A stretch of 64,000 nucleotides of DNA from Cyclobacteriaceae bacterium (GTDB lineage Bacteria; Bacteroidota; Bacteroidia; Cytophagales; Cyclobacteriaceae). The stretch is taken from the NCBI GenBank assembly GCA_019638255.1, contig JAHBUD010000001.1, positions 2,294,001-2,358,000 on the forward strand, given 5' to 3'. The position numbers were made by a program, and so were the translations under genes. Below are positions 43,228 to 51,826 of the stretch, piece by piece (position 1 is the first letter of the stretch; every line of letters begins with the position of its first letter). Below the pieces are notes generated by a model, which was not told the origin of the DNA, made no database searches, and was given only the letters and a program-made list of their open reading frames with translations.

Positions 43228-44259
43228 TTACGGATTTTTCAGTTTTATATAGGTATCAATCCGATCGCTTACATTTTCGCGAATGTTGCCATAAAACAAA
43301 TTGTAGTCGGCTATGTGGTACCGCTTTGACCTGTAAAATGCACTGCCAAAAAATTTAGGTTTGGTAATCCATAGTAGCCCTTGGTGATTTTGTGCATCAC
43401 ACAGGTTGCTATAAACCTTGTTGAAGTTTCGTAATACCGATGCTTGATTTAAGTTGGTCTGTGCGTAAACAGTATCAACAGACCAGGTTAACGGATTGGT
43501 GCTTAATGCAGGTGCAAAGATTTCCTTATGGTTCTGTGGATAATAATTGCGCTCATAGGTATTCCACGAAACCCAGCAGCCGGTTTCGGTTGGTGATGTA
43601 CAGGGCTTCAAGGATTCGAATAGGTCAGTCTTTAAAGCAATGCCAACCAAATAAGCTGCTACCAGCTGATCAGCCAGCGGTTTATTTTCGATGTAATCCT
43701 TTATCAACCGGGCCGCATGTATAGTTCCCTGGCTGTGCGAAGCTATGATAAAGGGTTTACCCTGGTTATAATTCTTCAGGTAGTGTTCAAAAGCCCCTTT
43801 AACATCTTCGTAGGCAAATTGTAAGGCCTGATCTTTCACTTGATCATTACCCGTAGTAAATACCGCGAGGTGCGCTTGCCGGTATCGTGGTGCATAGACA
43901 TAGGCACTTTTGTTAAATACACTCGCCTGGTACCGAATGGTGGACTGGTCAACCTTTTCATTTAGTTGTGTATCGTAAACATCACCTTGCCACGGCCAAT
44001 TGGCGTTATGTTTTTTTGTATAGATAGTGGGGTGCACAAAAAATACATCTATCGCTGGAAGCGGGTTGTCTATGCTAAATTGACTTTTTCCGGGCAGTTT
44101 ATCGGCTTCGTCCTCCTTTTCAGGATGGGCTGCCCAACAGGAGAGTAAGGAATAGTCAGGTGCTTTAGGGATTTTAGTTGTATCGTAAGGCGGATGTATT
44201 TTCTTGCTGCAAGCTGTAATCAGTGCTGTTAATACAATCAGGTGTACCAGGGGTCTCAT
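43228..44259 (-). CDS. DUF3089 alpha/beta-hydrolase lipoprotein
   Basis: I start at ATG 44259, giving 343 aa; the longer frame begins with TTG at 44274. The N-terminus (RPLVHLIVLTALITACSK) is a lipoprotein signal with Cys. DUF3089 features follow: DVFFVHPTIYTKKHNANWPW, YAPRYRQAHL and the nucleophile elbow IIASHSQGTIHAARL with Ser in HSQGT. It is therefore probably an envelope esterase or lipase-like enzyme. The substrate is not known. It lies 29 nt downstream of the membrane methyltransferase-like gene on the same strand. Confidence 0.85.
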   Translation of the reverse strand: MRPLVHLIVLTALITACSKKIHPPYDTTKIPKAPDYSLLSCWAAHPEKEDEADKLPGKSQFSIDNPLPAIDVFFVHPTIYTKKHNANWPWQGDVYDTQLNEKVDQSTIRYQASVFNKSAYVYAPRYRQAHLAVFTTGNDQVKDQALQFAYEDVKGAFEHYLKNYNQGKPFIIASHSQGTIHAARLIKDYIENKPLADQLVAAYLVGIALKTDLFESLKPCTSPTETGCWVSWNTYERNYYPQNHKEIFAPALSTNPLTWSVDTVYAQTNLNQASVLRNFNKVYSNLCDAQNHQGLLWITKPKFFGSAFYRSKRYHIADYNLFYGNIRENVSDRIDTYIKLKNP

Positions 44260-44288
44260 GGTTTTATTTGTCAACGCTAAATCAATTA

Positions 44289-44900
44289 TCAGAATTTTGG
44301 AAAAAGTAATCCGGATTGGTTTCGGTAGGTTTCAAAATCCGTATAGCGGGCTAATGATTTATCTTTTTTAATCATGTTGGGAATAAACGCACCAATAAAG
44401 AATGCGGTGATACCGATATAACCAATCCAACTTCCTGAAAGCATAGCAAAGCCAAGATAGATCATTAATTCTCCCAGGTAATTTGTATTTCTGCATTTTC
44501 GAAAAAATCCTTCAGTGATCAAACCTGGTTTATATTTAAGTGTAAAATATTTCTGAGCATCGCTGCTAAAGTGGAGCATGGTGCCAAAAACATTTAGCGC
44601 CACAGAGGCACCAGTCAGTCCTGCGCCTGGTTCATATTGACTACTGATCAGTATCCACGGTGCAAGCCAATAAAGTCCCAATACAGCAAAAACAAATAGG
44701 CCATACGGTAGGGAGGCTTGCTCTTCCCATTGTTTATCAGGGAATAAGTTGCTTTTCAACACCCACAATATTCCATAGGTGCCGTGAAGCGCTAAATATA
44801 CGAAGGCACCAACGCTATAATTTGAATAGAGGTACATGAGTAAAATGACAACCAGGGCGGTGGTACCTTTGTGCAGATTGATCGGATACTTTAAAGGCAT
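44289..44900 (-). CDS. Integral membrane methyltransferase-like protein (ICMT/DUF1295 type)
   Basis: I start at ATG 44900, giving 203 aa. A GTG at 44942 would put the start in the terminator of the gene upstream. There are about five hydrophobic segments. The C-terminal part reads GFFRKCRNTNYLGELMIYLG, like the RHPxYxGE region of isoprenylcysteine methyltransferases and steroid 5-alpha-reductase relatives: R-N-T-N-Y-L-G-E here. A typical final segment F-x-x-Y-x-x-R-F follows in weaker form. The acceptor is unknown. Inner membrane. Confidence 0.75.
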   Translation of the reverse strand: MPLKYPINLHKGTTALVVILLMYLYSNYSVGAFVYLALHGTYGILWVLKSNLFPDKQWEEQASLPYGLFVFAVLGLYWLAPWILISSQYEPGAGLTGASVALNVFGTMLHFSSDAQKYFTLKYKPGLITEGFFRKCRNTNYLGELMIYLGFAMLSGSWIGYIGITAFFIGAFIPNMIKKDKSLARYTDFETYRNQSGLLFPKF

Positions 44901-44931
44901 AGTTGTAATTTGATTTAATGCAACATTAGTA

Positions 44932-44962
44932 AAAAAGGCCACCTTTTCAGGCAGCCTCTTTT
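44932..44962 (-). terminator. Terminator behind the propeller lipoprotein gene
   Basis: The minus strand reads GAGGCTGCC-TGAAA-AGGTGGCCT followed by TTTTT. The 8-bp stem has two G-T pairs. It lies about 27 nt after the stop of the gene at 44989-45837. Confidence 0.7.
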
Positions 44963-44988
44963 ATCCGATATCTTAGATTATATTGATA

Positions 44989-45837
44989 CTAGAGTAGGTC
45001 GCTTGATAGTAACATCAATCCGTGGAACCGGTTTGAGCTTCCTTCTCCCAACACTCCAATTTTTATAACTTTATTGGCCGTTAGGTCAACTTTTGCCAGG
45101 TAAGTATTGTCATCATCGCTGAACACGACAGCATAAATTGTTCCTGACGCATCTTTTACCATATTTTGCAGGTAAAAGTCACCTGGGTCAGTAGATGAGA
45201 ATCCTTCGGGTGAAAGTTCGGCTTCAATCGTAGCTACGCCTGATAAATTGGATTTGTATATGGTTAAGTAGTAACTACCAATCAAAATTTCATTGTTAGA
45301 GTTTCCGAATATCATTCCCATACCACAACAGATATCATCATCTGAAAATATTACCTCCTTGCTGATGGTACCATTTGTATTAAGTGTTAAAAGCCCTGGG
45401 CCATAATCAGTTGTTGAGCCTTCTCTAAACCAAAGGCTTCCGATGATTTTATTGTCTGATGTCATCAGTAAATCGGCAACGCCATACCAATCATCATCCG
45501 GGTCGGCATTCAACACAGTGGCTTGTTTGGTTGCTGGATCAATTGAGTAGATGGCTCCATCTCCGCCCGTAGTAGTTGAAGCGTAAATTTTGTTGGTGGC
45601 TTGATGGTAAATCATCCCACGGATGTTCGTGAGGCCTCCACCAGCAGGCGCAGTAATGGTTCCAACTTCGGTTTTAGAGCCATTGGTAGGATCAACTTTA
45701 AAGATTTTTCCAGTGCTTCTTTCGGCTACAACCAATACAATGGCTGCAGCATCTTCATCGTCATTACAGGATTGTAAGAACAGGGTAGCGACAAGTGCAA
45801 TGAGCAGCGTGCTGAGGATTAAAAATTTCTGTTTCAT
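44989..45837 (-). CDS. Unknown lipoprotein, probable beta-propeller
   Basis: I take ATG 45837 (MKQKFLILSTLLIALVATLF then LQSC), a lipoprotein signal; upstream residues of the longer frame do not fit. The mature 260-aa part has repeated beta blades: VVAERSTGKIFKVDPTNGSK, IYASTTTGGDGAIYSIDPAT, IGSLWFREGSTTDYGPGLL and YAVVFSDDDNTYLAKVDLTA. These resemble SMP-30/strictosidine-like or NHL-type propellers. The Asp/Glu metal site of SMP-30 is not obvious. Function unknown; envelope location likely. Confidence 0.75.
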   Translation of the reverse strand: MKQKFLILSTLLIALVATLFLQSCNDDEDAAAIVLVVAERSTGKIFKVDPTNGSKTEVGTITAPAGGGLTNIRGMIYHQATNKIYASTTTGGDGAIYSIDPATKQATVLNADPDDDWYGVADLLMTSDNKIIGSLWFREGSTTDYGPGLLTLNTNGTISKEVIFSDDDICCGMGMIFGNSNNEILIGSYYLTIYKSNLSGVATIEAELSPEGFSSTDPGDFYLQNMVKDASGTIYAVVFSDDDNTYLAKVDLTANKVIKIGVLGEGSSNRFHGLMLLSSDLL

Positions 45838-45896
45838 AATTTTATTAATTAAAGGTAACTGATTGCGCAAGGTAAACATTTGTATCTAGTAAAACA

Positions 45897-47786
45897 TTAA
45901 AGTGCTGAACTTAGCTTCTCTTGTACGTTGGTTAAGTCATAATCGGTAATTAAGCCCACCAGTTGATGGTTATGGATTACAGGCAAGCAACTTATTTTTC
46001 GATCGAGCATTATTTCCATGGCCATGAGTATGCCACAAGAAGCATCAACGCAAACCGGGTTTACGATCATGATGTCTTTGGCAATGGCTTCCTGAAGATT
46101 GCCACCCTTGCTCACAAAATTTTCAATTCGCTTTCGGGTTAGTATGCCGGTAATCGATCCTTGTTCATCTTCAATGGGCATGTGCCTGATAGTGCGCCAG
46201 TTCATGATGGTCAGTACCAACTCAAGCGGATCGCTTGATTGCGCGGTGATCAGGTCAGTGGTCATAATGTTGCCCACGATGTCGTATTGTATATTGGCCA
46301 GCTTTTTATCATCGGGTGTTATGCCACTCCACTCATGTACGGGTTTACCGGTCACTCTCCTGCTATGAATGGCACCGGTTAACGCTACCATAGCCTCATC
46401 ACGACTCATTTCTTTTTTTAGCGCACGGAAGCTGTTCACAAGCCAACGGCTTCCGGTTCTTCCACTTTGTGTTCGCTGTTCAATTACTTCCAGGTAACGT
46501 TTAGCATCTGCTTCATTAACTCCATGGTCAACCAATCCTTTTTTTGCCAGGGGCAACAAAATCTCTTTAATCAATTGCCGAGCGGGATATATTTTTTTAT
46601 CCCATGTCATTGCGGTTTGAATGCCGAAGCGTGCTGCCTTGTAAAAATTTTCTTTGGCGTCTTCAAAATCCATCGTGTTCCATATCGTCTTATAGTTTTT
46701 GGGCATCGCCTTCATCAACCCTACCCAAAAGGCCATGTTGGCAATTTCATCGATTACGGTTGGGCCAGAAGGTAAGTACCGGTTTTCAATCCGAAGGTGA
46801 GCTTTGCCATTGAGTATTCCGTAACACGGACGATTCCATTTCCAGATTGTTCCGTTGTGAATGCGTAGGGCCCTTAAATCAGGGATCCTTCCTTCATCAA
46901 GTTCCTGAAGGGAATCTTTGTCAATATCCGAAATAAAAATTAACGGGTATCGCGAAATATCATCTTTGTAAACCTCGGTGGTATGTCTAATCCAGCGGTT
47001 GCCAAACGATACACGTTGTTGCCTTTCGCGAAGGTGATGCTGACGTTTACGCATATCAACACTTTGTTGAAAGAGCGTGATGCGTGTTTCGGCCCACAGC
47101 TCCCTTCCAAACAGAATAGGGGAATTGGTGCTGATGGCTAACACCGGACCGGCAATGGCCTGCGCCCAGTTGTAAGTATCAACAAAGTTATCGGCATCAA
47201 CCTGAAGATGTGCCTGGAAACTGGTGTTGCATGCTTCGAATAAAATATTGGTGTGGGCTAACAGCATTTCATCAACACCGTTGATGTTCAATTCAAAGTC
47301 TTGACCCCGAAGCCTTTTGACAATCTCACCCAGTGCATGGTAGCGCGGATTGGGCGTGAGGTAATCCATTTCAACGGCTCGCAGATCGATGGAGGGAAGA
47401 ATGCCGGTGAGTATTAGCGTATCGCCAAAGGTTTGAGCAACGTTATCAGCATGTTGCAGAAAACTGCGCAATAAACTTTCTGTTTTGCTAAAACAATCGC
47501 CACCCAATGGAAGCGGGTCCAGGTTGATCTCCAGGTTATAGCGTGCCAGTTCGGTGGTGAAATGTTGGTCGTTTATTTTCTCTAGAATTTCAGGACCGTT
47601 ACGGGATGGTTTATGGTGTTTATCAACAATGAAAAATTCCTGTTCGACACCAATGCGTGATACCCCGTTTTCCAATAAACCTTTCTCAATCATGATGTCT
47701 AGTGCCTGAACATCGTGCAACAGATGTCGCAGAAACGCTTTGCGCTCTTCTGATTGTTCGGCAATGGCAATACGGTGTTCACCCAT
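45897..47786 (-). CDS. Glutamate-cysteine ligase family (GCS2) protein with two C-terminal CBS domains
   Basis: This 629-aa protein has a GCS2 domain (about 25-450: SRIGVEQEFFIVDKHHKPSR, NINGVDEMLLAHTN-type strings, AETRITLFQQSVDMRKRQHH, and SRWLVNSFRALKKEM). A pair of CBS domains follows (about 505-625: LTIMNWRTIRHMPIEDEQGS and DRKISCLPVIHNHQLVGLIT). GCS2 members join glutamate and cysteine or other amines with ATP. CBS pairs bind adenine nucleotides, so activity may respond to energy state. No gshB is in the window and bshB1 is present, so the product need not be a glutathione precursor. It is divergent from the CHAD gene. Confidence 0.85.
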   Translation of the reverse strand: MGEHRIAIAEQSEERKAFLRHLLHDVQALDIMIEKGLLENGVSRIGVEQEFFIVDKHHKPSRNGPEILEKINDQHFTTELARYNLEINLDPLPLGGDCFSKTESLLRSFLQHADNVAQTFGDTLILTGILPSIDLRAVEMDYLTPNPRYHALGEIVKRLRGQDFELNINGVDEMLLAHTNILFEACNTSFQAHLQVDADNFVDTYNWAQAIAGPVLAISTNSPILFGRELWAETRITLFQQSVDMRKRQHHLRERQQRVSFGNRWIRHTTEVYKDDISRYPLIFISDIDKDSLQELDEGRIPDLRALRIHNGTIWKWNRPCYGILNGKAHLRIENRYLPSGPTVIDEIANMAFWVGLMKAMPKNYKTIWNTMDFEDAKENFYKAARFGIQTAMTWDKKIYPARQLIKEILLPLAKKGLVDHGVNEADAKRYLEVIEQRTQSGRTGSRWLVNSFRALKKEMSRDEAMVALTGAIHSRRVTGKPVHEWSGITPDDKKLANIQYDIVGNIMTTDLITAQSSDPLELVLTIMNWRTIRHMPIEDEQGSITGILTRKRIENFVSKGGNLQEAIAKDIMIVNPVCVDASCGILMAMEIMLDRKISCLPVIHNHQLVGLITDYDLTNVQEKLSSAL

Positions 47787-48025
47787 CCGAATGAAATTTG
47801 GCGGAAGCTAATCAACCTGTAGCGCTAATGGAATGACATTCGGCAGGAGAGTCATGAGTAATTAAAAACTGTTGATGATTTCGGTCATGTTTTGCCCAAG
47901 AAATCACTGTAAAAACTTTCATTGTAAGTATCCATTAGACCCCTTATTGTAACTGCACTTAAAAAAGATGACATATGATGATAACCATCATGAAAATCAT
48001 ACAACAATCTATCTATACTGTGGCA

Positions 48026-48802
48026 ATGAATCGATATGAGAATAGAATAGCCGAGTATTTTGTTTCGCAATACCGGAACGTATTGGTGAGCATTACCAAT
48101 ACACTTGACAAACCATCGACTGAAAATTTTCATGCACTCCGGATAAGTCTGAAGCGAATCAGGTTTGTGGCAAAATTGGTATCGGGTTTTGACAAGAAGC
48201 GATCACCGCGGTGGGTTATACCCTTTACCAATCTGTTTGATTTGGCAGGAAGGATACGTGAAGATCAGGTGCAGTTATCCATTCTTAATCGATTTAATCA
48301 CAACGAGACAAAAATTGCGAAGACTATTATGCGAAGCCTGGCCAGTCGAATCCGTATATGGCCCAGAAGTATTATGCCTGATTTACTTCGGATAATAAGG
48401 AGTTATCCAACCATTATGAAATCGATCAGGCTTTCCTCACTATCCGTGAACCAACATCAACAAGATTTAACAAATCTGGTGATCAGGAAATTTTCAATGC
48501 CCTTGCGGAATGATCAACTGCACCATCGAAGAAGGATTTTGAAATGGATGCTTTACAGCATTGAACTTAATTCAGCATCAAAGCGAAAATTTTCTAAGCT
48601 ATGTTCGCTTCGCAGTGTTGCAGCGCTTGAAGATGCCATAGGCGAGTGGCACGACCTGGTGGTTTTTCAGCAACGAATCCAAAGTAAAGGCAAGAAGCCC
48701 CTCGTCAAGAAGCTTTTGCATGAAATGACTCGGAAGCATCAATTGATAAGCCTGTCACTACCCAAACTACTCAAGCCTACCAAATCCGCTTCAGCGAAGT
48801 GA
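48026..48802 (+). CDS. CHAD-domain protein
   Basis: I prefer ATG 48026 (MNRYENRIAEYFVSQYRNVL), giving 258 aa; an ATG at 47975 adds a 17-residue leader inside a hairpin-forming ATGATG/CATCAT string. The protein is helical and very basic (many Arg and Lys). It has the CHAD core FHALRISLKRIRFVAKLVSG, the family string with H-x-x-R-x-x-x-K-R. CHAD proteins bind polyphosphate through such basic helices. There is no CYTH domain, so it is a stand-alone member. Its 3' end overlaps the convergent GH32 gene by 26 nt. Confidence 0.85.
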   Translation: MNRYENRIAEYFVSQYRNVLVSITNTLDKPSTENFHALRISLKRIRFVAKLVSGFDKKRSPRWVIPFTNLFDLAGRIREDQVQLSILNRFNHNETKIAKTIMRSLASRIRIWPRSIMPDLLRIIRSYPTIMKSIRLSSLSVNQHQQDLTNLVIRKFSMPLRNDQLHHRRRILKWMLYSIELNSASKRKFSKLCSLRSVAALEDAIGEWHDLVVFQQRIQSKGKKPLVKKLLHEMTRKHQLISLSLPKLLKPTKSASAK

Positions 48803-50333
48803 TTTCGATTTTTTCAATGCTCAGACTTTTATTTTCCTGAGTATGCAGTTTAAGTTGCGTGAAGAGTTCGGTCGGGAACATCAGCTCAGTCATTACCGTA
48901 AGTCCATCATCGGCAAACAGTTCAATTGAGGATTGATCAACAATCAACCTTACTGTACTCACAGGGTCTTTTATTTCCCGTGGCACAACATGAACACCTC
49001 CAAAATCAGTAGAGAAATCATGACGACCGGCTTTTGTCCGGTCAACTTGAATGGAGTTAGTTTCCGTGTTATATGTGATCAGAAGTTGTTCGTTAACAGC
49101 ATTGGATAGTTCGAGTGTGAATCCTTGGTTGGTATCCGGATCAAAGGCTATGAAAAGATCGTATTGACTATTTGAGGTAATCGCAGAAGATAAATCCAAC
49201 GATCCCTCAAGGGTTTGTGCCTCCCGAATTGATTTTTCTTCACGGAGCGTTTTTAATTCCGGCACCGGTTCAGAAATTAATCTTGTGCCAGCAGGCGTTT
49301 CAATAAGTTTCAATTCACGCGGCAAAGTCATGGCACTACGCCAAACCGTGGTGGGCACTACGTTGGCATAATTCCAGTTGCTCATCCACCCGATGAAAAG
49401 TTTTCTTCCAACTTCTTTTGGAACATCCGACCAAGTAACGCCTGCATAATTATCTTTACCATAATCAATCCACAGAATTTTTTCAGCCGGATTTTTATTC
49501 ACAAAGGTTATTCCATCAAATGTTCCGATAAAATATTGTGTGCCGCTTCCACCATTAGGTGCACCATTATTCAGGCTTACCAGCATTACCCATTTTTCTG
49601 TACCGTTGACAGTTAACGGAAATAAATCCGGACATTCCCACACTCCGCCATGACTCCCTTGATCCACTCCGAACTCGCTTAACTTTTCCCATTGCTTTAA
49701 ATCGGGTGAGCGGAACAGTTGAACGTGATCCAATACCGCTAAAATCATAATCCACGATCCGGTTGGTTCGTACCAGAATACCTTTGGGTCACGAAAGTCT
49801 TTTATGCCCGGGTTATGGAGCACAGGATTCTTATTATACTTAATCCACGTTCTGCCGTTATCTAGACTATATGCAATGCCTTGTGTCTGGTAGTCAATGC
49901 TACCGGCTTTTTCCTGTTCCGGATCGTGGTAAGTAAAAATGGCTACCAAGGCAGGGCTATCAAGGCTCCCAAATCCAGTGGTATTTTGCCAGTCAACTAC
50001 TGCACTACCAGAGAAAATGTAACCGAGTGAATCGGGATAAAGGGCAATCGGTAAATGCTCCCACCGAATCAGATCTTTTGTTACGGCATGTCCCCAGTGC
50101 ATGGGCCCCCATACATTACCATCAGGATAGTATTGGTAAGACAAATGATACTCACCATTGTAAAATACCATGCCGTTTGGATCATTCATCCAGTTTTTGG
50201 CAGGAGAGAAGTGAAACTGTGGCCGGTGTTTTTCACGCAAGGCATTATCTTCTGGTTGATTTCTATTTAATGAACAACTGGTAATAATCAGGGTTGTCAA
50301 CGCAAGGTAAATGGCATGATCTCGAAGTTGCAT
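48777..50333 (-). CDS. GH32 lipoprotein, fructan hydrolase (levanase/inulinase-like)
   Basis: This 518-aa protein has a lipoprotein signal ending TTLIITSC. The GH32 catalytic set is present: nucleophile Asp in FSPAKNWMNDPNGMVFYNGE, transition-state Asp in DFRDPKVFWYE and the acid/base Glu in WECPDLFPL. After the five-blade propeller comes a beta-sandwich (about 370-515: FDPDTNQGFTLELSN, SSIELFADDGLTVMTEL). It probably releases fructose from levan, inulin or sucrose-type substrates on the cell surface or in the periplasm. No susC/susD pair or fructokinase is next to it. Confidence 0.92.
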   Translation of the reverse strand: MQLRDHAIYLALTTLIITSCSLNRNQPEDNALREKHRPQFHFSPAKNWMNDPNGMVFYNGEYHLSYQYYPDGNVWGPMHWGHAVTKDLIRWEHLPIALYPDSLGYIFSGSAVVDWQNTTGFGSLDSPALVAIFTYHDPEQEKAGSIDYQTQGIAYSLDNGRTWIKYNKNPVLHNPGIKDFRDPKVFWYEPTGSWIMILAVLDHVQLFRSPDLKQWEKLSEFGVDQGSHGGVWECPDLFPLTVNGTEKWVMLVSLNNGAPNGGSGTQYFIGTFDGITFVNKNPAEKILWIDYGKDNYAGVTWSDVPKEVGRKLFIGWMSNWNYANVVPTTVWRSAMTLPRELKLIETPAGTRLISEPVPELKTLREEKSIREAQTLEGSLDLSSAITSNSQYDLFIAFDPDTNQGFTLELSNAVNEQLLITYNTETNSIQVDRTKAGRHDFSTDFGGVHVVPREIKDPVSTVRLIVDQSSIELFADDGLTVMTELMFPTELFTQLKLHTQENKSLSIEKIEITSLKRIW

Positions 50334-50348
50334 AATGTGCTAATTAAA

Positions 50349-51173
50349 TTACTTTTTCCAATTCCAGCAATCCACACAAACAGAAGTCTCAATTTCCTGT
50401 TCTTCTTCATCGGGTAGATGATGAAAAAAATCAAGACCAGTGAGACGTTGAAGGCTGTCGATACTGACTATAAAATTTCTTAAAGGCAATGAAGACTTTT
50501 CATTCCGCAAAATAAAACCAATGCCTTTTTTTGCTTCGGGTTTATACACCAGTATGGCTTTGTAGAAAAGTTCAGGTACAGAAACTGAGTTACCTATAGT
50601 TGAGAGATTTTCTGTTAACACCGGCCCCGTTACCATATAGATTATAGAATCTTCAATAGCCCAAGTGCGCACCTGTTCCTCCAGGCGTTTCCATATCCCC
50701 CGATTGAATGAAGGTGTCTGTGGACTGATGTTACTGAAATAGAATGACTCTTTCATAGAAACCTCCGACCAGCTCATGTCGGCAGCCGGGGCAAGGTGTC
50801 CACGGTCGTAACCACTTTTGTAATAGTCGTTATCTGTTGCTGTTAGGTTCTGGAGTAGTGGATCCTGGAGGAATTTATCAGTTCGATCAACACCCTTTTC
50901 ACTTTTACTTCGGGTTAGTTCGTAGGCTACCCAACGCGCATTTTTATGCGTGGTGTTATACACCAGTGAAAAGCCTGTGTGGCGGGTTAGTACTTCGTTT
51001 TCTGATAACCTGGGTAATGCAAGATCTTCGTGGAAAATAGATGCTGGTGGAGCTGTTAGGGCAGGTGCGCTTGAGCTGGTAACGCTTCGTCCGGTAGATT
51101 GACAGGATAGCGTGAATGCCATTGTAAGAATCGTTCCGATTAACGTCCGATAAATGTCTGTGGTTCTTCCCAT
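50349..51173 (-). CDS. Secreted DNA/RNA non-specific endonuclease (NucA/NucB family)
   Basis: This 274-aa protein has a lipoprotein signal (TMAFTLSC). It has the beta-beta-alpha-metal nuclease motif SGYDRGHLAPAADMSW with the DRGH catalytic His and a metal-binding Asn in SNISPQTPSFNRGIW, as in Serratia nuclease and NucA. It cuts single- and double-stranded DNA and RNA and is probably attached to the envelope, for scavenging nucleotides or defence against external DNA. It is 15 nt upstream of the GH32 gene on the same strand. Confidence 0.92.
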   Translation of the reverse strand: MGRTTDIYRTLIGTILTMAFTLSCQSTGRSVTSSSAPALTAPPASIFHEDLALPRLSENEVLTRHTGFSLVYNTTHKNARWVAYELTRSKSEKGVDRTDKFLQDPLLQNLTATDNDYYKSGYDRGHLAPAADMSWSEVSMKESFYFSNISPQTPSFNRGIWKRLEEQVRTWAIEDSIIYMVTGPVLTENLSTIGNSVSVPELFYKAILVYKPEAKKGIGFILRNEKSSLPLRNFIVSIDSLQRLTGLDFFHHLPDEEEQEIETSVCVDCWNWKK

Positions 51174-51234
51174 GTTGGTCGGATGAAATTAACTTGCTAC
51201 GTTGAAACTCGTTCAATTTTAGTATATTTCCTAT

Positions 51235-51705
51235 ATGGTTTTACTGCTGGTTTGTTTTTTATTGGAGATTGGTCATCAGGAGAATTTGCCTTATAAGCCT
51301 GATGCTGAATTCGCCATCCGTGTGGAGCTTAAATTTATGCAGCGGCCACCAGCTTCAACATCAACCGTTAATGTTTCCGAATCACTGTCCGATTATAAAA
51401 GACGAATCAGCAATGAGCAACTTCCGTATCTAAATCTTTTTATTACTGTTAAAGAAGCAAATCAGGGCGAAACCCGGATACGAATTATGCGCGATGGAAA
51501 ATTAATGGCCAACAGGAAGATTGATTTGGGCAAGGAGTTTAAACTTGAAGTTGGTTTTGTGGATGATGCCAAGGATCAGGTATCGGGTTATGAGCACGTC
51601 ATTTATTTTTTAACGCCCGATAAGAAGGACATAAACCGAATTGTAATCCGTATTGATTCCAATGGGGATTATTATATTAATGATGTGAAAAGCGGTAGAT
51701 TTTAA
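51235..51705 (+). CDS. Unknown secreted protein
   Basis: This 156-aa protein begins with a short hydrophobic signal (MVLLLVCFLLEIG). The rest is polar and beta-rich: FAIRVELKFMQRPPASTSTV, PYLNLFITVKEANQGETRIR and VIYFLTPDKKDINRIVIRID, ending YYINDVKSGRF. I recognise no family. The gene is divergent from the nuclease gene, only 61 nt away, and is not clearly linked to the PIG-L gene 121 nt downstream. Confidence 0.65.
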   Translation: MVLLLVCFLLEIGHQENLPYKPDAEFAIRVELKFMQRPPASTSTVNVSESLSDYKRRISNEQLPYLNLFITVKEANQGETRIRIMRDGKLMANRKIDLGKEFKLEVGFVDDAKDQVSGYEHVIYFLTPDKKDINRIVIRIDSNGDYYINDVKSGRF

Positions 51706-51826
51706 GTGCCCTAAATAGAGTTATAGCACCGTTCAACATCCTTTTCAACTATATATGTAACCTGCCTCTTAATTCCCGGCCTCAATCGAATATTATTACG
51801 TTTATTAGCGCTGAAATTATTACGCC

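Noticed and set aside
44901..44942. A GTG start at 44942 for the membrane methyltransferase-like gene
   Set aside because: It would place the start within the terminator of the upstream gene; ATG 44900 gives a normal membrane protein N-terminus.
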